From Haloglomus litoreum (GTDB lineage Archaea > Halobacteriota > Halobacteria > Halobacteriales > Haloarculaceae), in assembly GCF_029338515.1 (NCBI RefSeq), contig NZ_CP119988.1, forward strand, positions 4,464,001 to 4,528,000: a DNA stretch of 64,000 nt, given 5' to 3'. Shown one piece after another: positions 16,279-23,452 of this stretch. Every line of letters starts with the position of its first letter. The stretch's first letter is position 1. Both the position numbers and the translations under genes were made by a program. Under the pieces are notes generated by a model, which searched no databases, had not been told where the DNA came from, and worked only from the letters and a program-made list of their open reading frames with translations.

Positions 16279-17412
16279 TCACTCAGGATCTACATTGAGT
16301 TGCGAACCCGCTTCGGGGCCACTCAAAGTGACGAGCTCCCCCGCTTCGGCACACTCGGGGCAGAAGGGGAGATCGTCTACGTTGCCGTCCCAATCAACGC
16401 CATCCCAGTCGAATGAAGAACCACACGCAGAACACCCCCAATCGTAGACTCCGAATTTTTCCACGAGATCCGGGAAGTGATGGGCGAGTGTCGGTGTAAG
16501 ACGCGCATTATGGTCCTCGTGCGCTTCTAAATACTCTTGGAGGTTCTGCCGGTCGTACTTATCGAACACCGGCAGCAGACCGTCGCAGCCTGTGTCTATG
16601 TATGGGGTTTCGGCTTCACCGCAGCGATGCTTGAACGAACAGTAATTGCACTCCCAGTCTCGTTCAGGCGTAGCTGGTGGTAGTTCACTGGATTGTTCAT
16701 ACTCTGTCTGCGTCTGCATCCAGTCTACAACGTGTTCCCAGAACTTCGGTTCGAACCGGACATGAAATGATTCGATGTTGAGTGTTTTCCGACTGCCGTA
16801 CACGACCAGTCCCTTGGTGATTGAGTGGTCGTACTCCTGGTCGAGGGCGTATAGGTATGCGTGCAACTGCGCACGGTGATGCGGTTTCGGTTCCGAGAGG
16901 TGGTCGAGCGATGTTGTGGTTTTTATTTCTGTTACGAACAGTGGTTCTGCATCAGCAGTCACGATTGCAGGGTCAGTTGATCCACGTAGACTGAGTTCTG
17001 TCCCACCAATGGCGATCTCAGTATCTATCCAGAGTGAATTCGCCACGTAGGTGTTCGGGGTCGTCATAGCCTGGAGGAATGGTACAACGACCTGTTTCTC
17101 GAATTCTGAACCAATCCAGAATAGACCTTCTGGTGGTGTGCCCTCTCGCGGTGCGTTCTTTCGCGCGTAACTGGTTTTCCGGTGACACTGCAGGAGCTTG
17201 CTCGGCGTGTGCTGCTCAGGATCTTTAGGTGGGCTTGGCCCGTTGAAATACGCTTGTCCCTCCAAGATGTTGTTCTGGAACTGCTGTTCACTGTACCACT
17301 CGTTGAACGCCCGGTTCGTTATCCGATCAAGCATGACTTCGTGGGCGTCGGTGTCAGAATTCGGGAATGGGGAATCTCTCCCGAGAGGCTCGTCTTTGGA
17401 TGGATCGCTCAT
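16279..17412 (-). CDS. Cas4-like Fe-S PD-(D/E)XK nuclease with extra zinc ribbon
   Basis: 377 residues. The nuclease core has the RecB-type order: GSEFEKQVVVPFL (about 100), GSTDPAIV (Asp, about 145), FVTEIKTTT (E-x-K, about 160) and HHRAQLHAYLYAL (Gln, about 180). Four cysteines placed as in Cas4/AddB Fe-S nucleases are present: one early (LLQCHRK, about 75) and three late (CNYCSFKHRC, about 258). After the core comes an unusual C-terminal ribbon with CSAC and CPEC knuckles (about 332-365). It probably resects or processes DNA ends during replication or recombination of the island. No cas genes or CRISPR repeats are near. It follows the Orc1/Cdc6 gene by 88 bases on the same strand. Start ATG at 17410-17412. 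Confidence 0.85.
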   Translation of the reverse strand: MSDPSKDEPLGRDSPFPNSDTDAHEVMLDRITNRAFNEWYSEQQFQNNILEGQAYFNGPSPPKDPEQHTPSKLLQCHRKTSYARKNAPREGTPPEGLFWIGSEFEKQVVVPFLQAMTTPNTYVANSLWIDTEIAIGGTELSLRGSTDPAIVTADAEPLFVTEIKTTTSLDHLSEPKPHHRAQLHAYLYALDQEYDHSITKGLVVYGSRKTLNIESFHVRFEPKFWEHVVDWMQTQTEYEQSSELPPATPERDWECNYCSFKHRCGEAETPYIDTGCDGLLPVFDKYDRQNLQEYLEAHEDHNARLTPTLAHHFPDLVEKFGVYDWGCSACGSSFDWDGVDWDGNVDDLPFCPECAEAGELVTLSGPEAGSQLNVDPE

Positions 17413-17500
17413 CACAACGGGTGTGAGAATACGGGGAACAATAGGGAGCCGCGTGTCGTTTCCGAAAAACCATCGCGCCGAGCAGACGAAAAGTGTAGAA

Positions 17501-18505
17501 TCACACTCGTGTCCGGTAAATTCGGGCCTTCGTGTTCCCTTCAGCGGAGATGAGGTTGTAGTGCTCTAATTTGGACAGGTAGTTCCGAACCATACGTTTC
17601 GTCTTCGGGTCGGTTGCCCGGTCACAGTACGTGCTGTAGAGTTGCTGCGGTGCGATTTCACCGTTCTCGGTGATGATGTTGTACAGGAGTTTCTGGTGGG
17701 GCGTGAGGCGATCTACTGTTCGCTGCTTGATTTCCGATTTCACTTCCGGAGTTTTTTCCTGAACGATGTCTGGCGTGATTTTGTCAACAGGTGCGTCCTT
17801 TGCTTTCCGTGCTGCTCGCCGCAGGATGCCGATAGCAACACGGGCGTCTCCGCCAGCGTTCGCGGCGATCAACTCCAGACCGGACGTATCAATCACTTCG
17901 TTGGTGAGTCCCCACCTGACTCGGTCACTGAGAATAGCAACGAGTTCGTTTTCATGGTATGACCGGAAGTGAATGCGTTCACAGTCGGTGAGGCGGCTGT
18001 TCAACCGGTCATCCATCGATACGAAAAGCCCATCCTCATCATTGCTGATGAGGATCATCGTGAGGTGGGGGATACGGTACAGATCGTACAGCAGCGACTT
18101 ATCCTCCAACTGGTCCACTTCGTCTAAAATAACGACGTACGGCGTGTCATTACTATCTTTGAGGCGTTCAAGAAGGACGTCTTTCGGTGTTGACTGTCGA
18201 TGGACATCGACGGTACGACCGATGCCATCCAACAGTCTGTACAGGGTTTTGAAGCGGCTATGATCCTCCCAGCAGTTCACATACTGGTAGTTCAGGTTAA
18301 CCACTTCCTCCCGCAGTTGCTCCACCAGGAACTGTGCGATGCAGGTTTTCCCTGCACCAGATGGGCCGTGGAGGAGCGCCGGGTCAGCTCGTTGTCCCCG
18401 AGTGATTGGGTTGAGAACGCTGGAGAGGTAGTTGACCTCAGCATCTCTGTGTTGTACCTCCCTGGGAATGAATTCTGGTTGCAGGACGCGCGCGTCCGTA
18501 ATCAT
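17501..18505 (-). CDS. Orc1/Cdc6-family replication initiator
   Basis: 334 residues. AAA+ module with Walker A GPSGAGKT (about 52-59), Walker B VVILDEVDQLED (about 128-137), sensor-1 LTMILISND (about 153) and sensor-2 GGDARVAIGILRRAA (about 220); a C-terminal winged helix (TPHQKLLYNIITENGEIAPQQLY) binds origin DNA. Plasmid and island copies of this type are diverged from the chromosomal orc1 and start replication of their own element. The start ATG at 18503-18505 precedes RVLQPEFIPREVQHR, the normal family opening. The upstream DNA has the features of an origin. Confidence 0.93.
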   Translation of the reverse strand: MITDARVLQPEFIPREVQHRDAEVNYLSSVLNPITRGQRADPALLHGPSGAGKTCIAQFLVEQLREEVVNLNYQYVNCWEDHSRFKTLYRLLDGIGRTVDVHRQSTPKDVLLERLKDSNDTPYVVILDEVDQLEDKSLLYDLYRIPHLTMILISNDEDGLFVSMDDRLNSRLTDCERIHFRSYHENELVAILSDRVRWGLTNEVIDTSGLELIAANAGGDARVAIGILRRAARKAKDAPVDKITPDIVQEKTPEVKSEIKQRTVDRLTPHQKLLYNIITENGEIAPQQLYSTYCDRATDPKTKRMVRNYLSKLEHYNLISAEGNTKARIYRTRV

Positions 18506-18900
18506 ACGACGTCGACGCAACTCTGTAGTTGTAAATGGAAGGGTGTAGTTTCCGAAACTTCCGAATTCCGATTTATTTTTGGAACCTACTGAACCTGAAT
18601 ACTTGTAATGGGCCTTGTTTAGACGCAGTACAGAACGCTCACTTCGGCCGTTGTCTGAACAATGAAATCGGATAGTGAGGCACCCACAGACTGGATCTCT
18701 TCACCCGATATGGCCACAGACCTGCGTCTTCAGAAGCGTCTAAACAAGGCCCTTGTAATGGATTTGGAATCCATTCTACATTGAGCTTAGCATATTAGTT
18801 CAATTTATAATCATATAAGATAATAAAACATCAGCAATAAACCTGCAACTATGAATCAAGATTTTACAGAAGGCACTTTCTCGCCACCTTCTGTATTTAC
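18506..18900. other. Candidate replication origin upstream of orc1/cdc6
   Basis: The region between 18506 and 19008 has no gene. Next to the initiator start are three TTCCGA repeats (18550, 18559, 18566) within GTTTCCGAAACTTCCG, and the same GTTTCCGAAA recurs at 17457 just after the initiator gene. About 18776-18840 is very AT-rich and could be an unwinding element. A perfect inverted repeat AATGGATT/AATCCATT lies at 18757-18775 and a hairpin ACAGAAGG/CCTTCTGT at 18866-18894. Repeats beside an AT-rich stretch next to orc1/cdc6 are the standard layout of haloarchaeal origins. A MITE has inserted within it. Confidence 0.5.
18611..18751. mobile_element. 141-base MITE with 16-base TIRs and 9-base target duplication
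   Basis: Perfect terminal inverted repeats GGCCTTGTTTAGACGC at 18611-18626 and GCGTCTAAACAAGGCC at 18736-18751 enclose 109 bases with no open frame. The element is flanked by an exact 9-base direct repeat CTTGTAATG at 18602-18610 and 18752-18760. Inverted ends plus target duplication show a transposition event mobilised in trans by an insertion sequence not present in this window. The ends do not match anything recognisable around the transposase at 13627. Confidence 0.82.
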
Positions 18901-18909
18901 AACATCAGT

Positions 18910-18930
18910 GGCTTTGTTGAAACCCTATAG
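18910..18930. repeat. Possible insertion-sequence end remnant
   Basis: The stretch GGCTTTGTTGAAACCCTATA resembles terminal inverted repeats I remember from haloarchaeal insertion sequences, but no second end and no transposase are found nearby. It may be a leftover end or a chance match. The 80 bases to the next gene (18931-19008) show nothing else. Confidence 0.25.
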
Positions 18931-19008
18931 TGCTGATAGATCTCGGAAGCGGTGCTGAATCGACGAGCATTTCGTTCACGTAAATAGAGTTTCGGGCAGA
19001 TGCTCGCG

Positions 19009-19773
19009 TTATGAAACGACGAGCGTTATTCCAACGCTCGCGCTACCAAGTAGGGTCACAGCAATCATTTTAGCAATCTGCCTTGCACCAGCTATCCACG
19101 TGACTGTGACGTATACAGATAGCTGTACCACGGTCGCTATGACGATTCCAATTCGGGTCGTGCTTGCTGAAAGAGATAAATCAACGGAATTGACGATGGC
19201 GAGAATGACCGCGACGAGCCCACCAATCACTAATGCTGATTGAATCCGAAACGGAGTATTCAATTCGTTCGTTGGTGGTCCACGATTTCGAGCACGAAAC
19301 CAGATCCCCCCTGTAACGAGGAACCCAACCCCAGCCATTGCCGCGAATGGAATCACGAGAGATTCGGCGATTGAAGGACTGACGATGGCAACCACGACGA
19401 AATTCCGTAAGAACAGCATCGTCGATGCGATTGCGGCTGCGACCGTGTAGGCAAGATCGAACTCCGGATGACGCCGGTACTGTTCAGTGAGTGATGTGAT
19501 TGTCATTCCAGGGGACACGGCACCCCCCAGTGCTCCGGTGAACCCGATTGCAGTCCCCGGATCGACTATCTTGGATAGGAGGTACCCGAGAAAACTCAGT
19601 CCTGCGACGAACACCACGACTAACCAGACTTGTCGCGGGTTCACTCCGAGCAGTACATCGAGGCGCTCGTCAGGTAAAACCAGCAAGACGAGGAGAAGAA
19701 CAAGAAATTCAGCTGTCGCTCTGAGGTCTTCCGAATCGATTCGGTCTCTCATCTCGTTCCAGCGAGTGCTCAT
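19009..19773 (-). CDS. DUF4010-only membrane protein
   Basis: 254 residues with about eight hydrophobic segments. The blocks LLVLPDERLDVLLGVNPRQVWLVVVF, GLSFLGYLLSKI and GFTGALGGAVSPGMTITSL follow the DUF4010 consensus. DUF4010 normally forms the C-terminal half of MgtC-like proteins of about 420 residues; the MgtC half is absent here. Its ATG overlaps the stop of the preceding phosphotransferase-like gene (ATGA at 19770-19773), so they are co-translated. A transport or export role is only inferred from the membrane topology. Confidence 0.78.
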   Translation of the reverse strand: MSTRWNEMRDRIDSEDLRATAEFLVLLLVLLVLPDERLDVLLGVNPRQVWLVVVFVAGLSFLGYLLSKIVDPGTAIGFTGALGGAVSPGMTITSLTEQYRRHPEFDLAYTVAAAIASTMLFLRNFVVVAIVSPSIAESLVIPFAAMAGVGFLVTGGIWFRARNRGPPTNELNTPFRIQSALVIGGLVAVILAIVNSVDLSLSASTTRIGIVIATVVQLSVYVTVTWIAGARQIAKMIAVTLLGSASVGITLVVS

Positions 19774-22526
19774 CGCTTACTCTCTGAGTCAAGATCTCCC
19801 GTCGGTTGGTCCGTTCGGTCAAGTAACTCGACGGTTCCGCGCTCGCCGTCGATTCGAATTCGTTCACCCGTTCGAATTTCGTCGGTCACGTTCGCCACCG
19901 ACACCACGGCTGGTATACCGTATTCACGTGCGACCAGTGCGCCGTGTGTCATCCGGCCACCAACCTCCATCACTAACCCAGTCGCATCCTGAAACAAGGG
20001 TGTCCATCCAACGTCCGTGGACGGGGCGACGAGAATCTCACCCTTTGAAATCGACTGTTCAGACGGATCGTGCATCACCTTGGCAACTCCTTCGACCAAA
20101 CCGGACGAGACCGGCGTTCCCGTGAGCACGTGTTCTGAGGGAGACCCATTTCTCTTGCCTGTCGGTGTCTCACCCTCGCTCGTAAGAATAGGTGGTGCAG
20201 TCATTGACGCATATCGCTGGTGAGTATCACGTCGTTCGGAGATGTCTACATCAAGAGATGACTCATCATCAAGTGAGTCCAATAATTCCTCTTTCCGGAG
20301 GTACCAGACGTCCTCTGGGTGTTCCAATACTCCTGCCTTAGCGAGTTCAGTTCCCACATCGGAGACACAATCGTGTATGGCCGCGAGAAACCGCGCAGCT
20401 CCGTGCTTGTGGTGCTCCCGGAGTTGAATTCCTCCCCGGTACACTCGGATCAACTGCCCCACAATCGGCCGTTTCACGGGACCTAAGAGTCCTCGACTAG
20501 CGCGATTCTCAAGTTCCTCGGCGGCTTCACCTGCATCGTGTTTCAGTTGATCCAAGTGTTTGCGGTGTTCTCCCTGTTCACTCCTCCGAAGATTACTTCG
20601 AATCGTCTGAAAGAGTATTGAGGGGTCGTCTCGCCAGCGTGGTCGGCTCAGATCTATTTCGTTACTCGCCCGGAAGCCAAAGTCGTCAAGGAACGTCTCG
20701 AAAGCCGCCACAAATTGGGTTCCGCCATCGACATCTTCGATCTCTGAGAGTGTGGATTTGTCTCGAATCGCCGCTTCAACGTCAGGATGTTCCCGAGCAA
20801 TATCTGCGAGGTCACCGAGCCGCTGATTGATTTCGGTGGCTATCTCCTCGTCGAATCCGCGGCTGAGTGCTGTGAGTTCGTCGTCTGCGTTTGGATACAG
20901 CCGTTCCAGTACATTACCCGCCACGACGCCGGCCAGGAGATACGGCATCGACTTGCTTCCTATCGAAGCGACCAGCGTACCGAGTTCAGTTTCCTCGAAC
21001 GCCACTCGAATACGCTCGCTCCGGGACTCGGGTTGAGTGACACGAGTCGCCATCTTCTCTCCCTCTCGCTCAATACGAGCACGGACGCGTTCGGCGTCGG
21101 GTGGCCCCAAAAGGAACGGCTTGAGGAGACGGGCCAACAGATGCGGTGTGTTTGAGACAGCGAGTGGGAGGAGGCGTCGGCTCACGCGACCGAGCGTTCG
21201 GAGCCGGTTCGTGAGCGTGTCTTGGAAAAATGTATCTTCGTGTCGGTCGAGAATATCTTCGAGTGCACACGTCGCCGGTTCGCTCATCGAATCGAGGACG
21301 CGAAGAGCAATCTTTCGTGTTACTTCCCCCCGTAGAAGGGGGGTGAGGTCCACATACACTCGGTGTCCGGCTTCGACTGCGAACGACTGGTCAGATTCGG
21401 GGGACAGGAACCGAGCAACAGATCTGTTTACCGTTTCTCGCATCCAATCGACGACCAGTGGTGGGAGTGCCTCGGCCATCGCTTGCTGGTGACCGATACT
21501 GAAGTAGACGTGCAGCTGGTCATCGGCTGGCGCTGGTGATGGGAGCGGATACAAAGAGGTGATCGGACGTGACTGGAGCAGCATGAACTCGCCATCGACG
21601 AGTGCCCATTCGATGTCCTGTGGGCTGCCGAGTAGTTCTTCGACATCTTCCCCGAGCTCTACGAGTTTCCGTAGTTGGGCATCGGTCAACGCCCGGCTCT
21701 CACGGTGCGCAGTAGATACCTCCTCCAGCGATGGCTCATCCTGGCCGTCCTTCCCCGAGCGGAGCGCGAGGCGCTTTTCGCCGACTTCGTATTCGAGGAC
21801 TTCCCCAGTTCGGCGGTCAACACGTGCGTTGTCGGGGGATACGTCTCCGGCGACCACCGTATCGCCAAGACCATAGTTAGCGTCAATCGATGCAATGTGA
21901 CGATTACCGGACACAGGATCAGCGGTGAAGAGTACTCCGGCAACCTCTGGTTCGACCATCGTCTGTACGACTACCGCCATCGCCACCTCCGAGTGTGAAA
22001 CGTCGTTCCGAAGCCGGTACGATACTGCCCGTTCCGTGAAGAGGCTCGCTATGCACTCCTGAACGTACTCGGGGGCGTTTTCCTGGTCGATTCCGAGGAA
22101 CGTCTCGTGCATTCCGGCGAATGACGCCGTCGGCAAATCTTCGGCCGTCGCACTCGACCGAACGGCGTACGAGTCGGCACCGAGCGTGTCGAGTGCGTTC
22201 GAGATGGCCCGTTGGACGTGTTCGGGGATTTCCGTCTCCCGGATCTTCGTTCTGAGTTCCTCACTCTTGGATACAATTTCGTCTGTGTTCTCCGGTTTGA
22301 GGGCCTCCAACGATTCGATTTCGGCTTGGATGTTAGACTCTTCAAAGAGAACCTGAGAAGCGGCAGTCGTCACACACACTCCAGTGGGGATTGGCAGGCC
22401 TGCTTCGACTAAGCGAGCGAGATTTGCACCCTTTCCGCCAGTCAAATTGAGATCTGCAGCTCCTTCTTCGTCCAACGAGAGGACAAACCGGCGGTCACGC
22501 ACCTCGGCCAACTCGGTCCTTGGCAT
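19770..22526 (-). CDS. Rifampicin phosphotransferase-like PEP-synthase-fold enzyme
   Basis: 918 residues in three parts. The N-terminal ATP-grasp part has NLTGGKGANLARL (about 28-40), YAVRSSATAEDLPTASFAG (about 118) and AGVLFTADPVSGNRHI (about 193). The middle part contains blocks typical of rifampicin phosphotransferases and not of PEP synthase: SRPITSLYPLP (about 320), LHVYFSIGHQQAM, GHRVYVDLTPLL and SNEIDLSRPRWRDDP (about 620). The C-terminal swivelling domain has VGGRMTHGALVAREYGIPAVV with the transfer histidine at residue 861. Known relatives use ATP to phosphorylate the C21 hydroxyl of rifamycins, releasing AMP and phosphate. The substrate here is unknown; archaeal RNA polymerase is not normally rifampicin-sensitive. 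Followed by overlapping DUF4010 gene. Confidence 0.85.
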   Translation of the reverse strand: MPRTELAEVRDRRFVLSLDEEGAADLNLTGGKGANLARLVEAGLPIPTGVCVTTAASQVLFEESNIQAEIESLEALKPENTDEIVSKSEELRTKIRETEIPEHVQRAISNALDTLGADSYAVRSSATAEDLPTASFAGMHETFLGIDQENAPEYVQECIASLFTERAVSYRLRNDVSHSEVAMAVVVQTMVEPEVAGVLFTADPVSGNRHIASIDANYGLGDTVVAGDVSPDNARVDRRTGEVLEYEVGEKRLALRSGKDGQDEPSLEEVSTAHRESRALTDAQLRKLVELGEDVEELLGSPQDIEWALVDGEFMLLQSRPITSLYPLPSPAPADDQLHVYFSIGHQQAMAEALPPLVVDWMRETVNRSVARFLSPESDQSFAVEAGHRVYVDLTPLLRGEVTRKIALRVLDSMSEPATCALEDILDRHEDTFFQDTLTNRLRTLGRVSRRLLPLAVSNTPHLLARLLKPFLLGPPDAERVRARIEREGEKMATRVTQPESRSERIRVAFEETELGTLVASIGSKSMPYLLAGVVAGNVLERLYPNADDELTALSRGFDEEIATEINQRLGDLADIAREHPDVEAAIRDKSTLSEIEDVDGGTQFVAAFETFLDDFGFRASNEIDLSRPRWRDDPSILFQTIRSNLRRSEQGEHRKHLDQLKHDAGEAAEELENRASRGLLGPVKRPIVGQLIRVYRGGIQLREHHKHGAARFLAAIHDCVSDVGTELAKAGVLEHPEDVWYLRKEELLDSLDDESSLDVDISERRDTHQRYASMTAPPILTSEGETPTGKRNGSPSEHVLTGTPVSSGLVEGVAKVMHDPSEQSISKGEILVAPSTDVGWTPLFQDATGLVMEVGGRMTHGALVAREYGIPAVVSVANVTDEIRTGERIRIDGERGTVELLDRTDQPTGDLDSESKR

Positions 22527-22633
22527 TTAGTTGTCCCTCCCGATTAGGTCACATCGGTCCGCAATTACGTAGAATCCCATAGTGCTATATTGAGCAGCTT
22601 TGGAGTTAGAGTGCTGCCTAGCATCAATGGCTC

Positions 22634-22645
22634 CTTATATATAGA
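22634..22645 (-). promoter_or_regulatory. TATA-like box before phosphotransferase-like gene
   Basis: On the reverse strand this reads CTATATATAAGG, a strong TATA-like element about 110 bases upstream of the start at 22526. A second one, CAATATAG, lies nearer at about 22585-22592. Which is used cannot be decided from sequence. Both fall in the AT-rich gap between the HTH_10 regulator and the phosphotransferase-like gene. Confidence 0.45.
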
Positions 22646-22686
22646 AAATCGGAGGGTGTCATACTTCCTGTATTTGTGGATGTTAC

Positions 22687-23337
22687 TCAGGATTCGAGAG
22701 CACCGAAGATTCTCGCTTCGATCTTCTGGAGATGTTCACTTACTGTCGGTACTGAGAGTTCAAGTTGTTCAGCGATGTCTCCGTGGGTCGCGTGTCGGGG
22801 AACGTCGTAGTACCCGCTTGCCAGGGCAACATCCAGTATTTCTCGCTGCCGGTCGGTTAGTAAGTCTGTCAGCGATTTCGGATCCTCAATATAGGGACCG
22901 ATTCGTTCGACCGATACCTCGATCTCTGATGGGATTTCGTCCAATATACCCATAATTTCGCTGTTAGTCTCTCCGACTATCGTGATTTTGAGCTGTCCCT
23001 CTTCCGTCGCCTCAATAGGGAAGTCAAAGAACACACCGTGCTCACGACGGAGCTCAAGGAGTCGCCTAATGGACGGAGGCGGCCGAGCATGCACAAACAC
23101 GAGTCCGGCTTTCGCGTCCTGTTCAGAGATACTGAACCCGAGAACGTCCTGTTCATCCGAGAGAATTGCACGTGCCTGCGCTAGATTCCCCCGAATCCGG
23201 CCGAGGAGAACAAACGTCCCATCTTCGAGGAGAGTGAGGTTGAAGATGCGCTCTCGTTGCACTCTCGATTCGCTGGTAAACAGGTGGTCCACAGGATGAT
23301 TTGCTGGGGGCGACACGAGAACCGTCACCGCTCTCAT
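22687..23337 (-). CDS. HTH_10 (bacterio-opsin-activator type) regulator
   Basis: 216 residues. The C-terminal 55 residues are the HTH_10 domain: LTDRQREILDVALASGYYDVPRHATHGDIAEQLELSVPTVSEHL, with recognition helix SVPTVSEHLQKIE. The N-terminal 150 residues are a ligand-sensing region (LLEDGTFVLLGRIRGN; GQLKITIVGET). It has the same length and clear similarity to the regulator at 40563-41213. It lies between the phosphotransferase-like gene (same strand, 160 bases downstream) and the monooxygenase (divergent), so it probably controls both. The start at 23335-23337 is the MRAVTVLV methionine, matching the paralogue's MRYATVVI. Confidence 0.88.
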   Translation of the reverse strand: MRAVTVLVSPPANHPVDHLFTSESRVQRERIFNLTLLEDGTFVLLGRIRGNLAQARAILSDEQDVLGFSISEQDAKAGLVFVHARPPPSIRRLLELRREHGVFFDFPIEATEEGQLKITIVGETNSEIMGILDEIPSEIEVSVERIGPYIEDPKSLTDLLTDRQREILDVALASGYYDVPRHATHGDIAEQLELSVPTVSEHLQKIEARIFGALES

Positions 23338-23390
23338 CGGAGCATCACCTGTAGTTTGCTGGAGTGAAGAAATCTGATTTCCGGGTTTTG

Positions 23391-23399
23391 CATTTATAC
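23391..23399. promoter_or_regulatory. Overlapping divergent TATA element
   Basis: CATTTATAC on the top strand reads GTATAAATG on the bottom. A TATA box here would place a rightward start near 23420, before the monooxygenase ATG at 23453, and a leftward start near 23370, before the regulator ATG at 23337. One element may therefore serve both divergent genes. This also argues against the upstream ATG at 23408 as the monooxygenase start. Confidence 0.45.
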
Positions 23400-23452
23400 T
23401 ACCATTTATGCTAGGCGAACCCTTAGTCTTCACGTATACCCATCTAACATTG

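Noticed and set aside
16279-17412. CRISPR-associated Cas4
   Set aside because: No other cas genes and no repeat-spacer array anywhere in the window; the neighbour is a replication initiator.
19770-22526. Annotation as ordinary PEP synthase
   Set aside because: The middle domain lacks the PEP/pyruvate-binding C-terminal barrel motifs of PpsA and has rifampicin-phosphotransferase-like blocks; the swivelling His domain is at the C-terminus rather than the middle.
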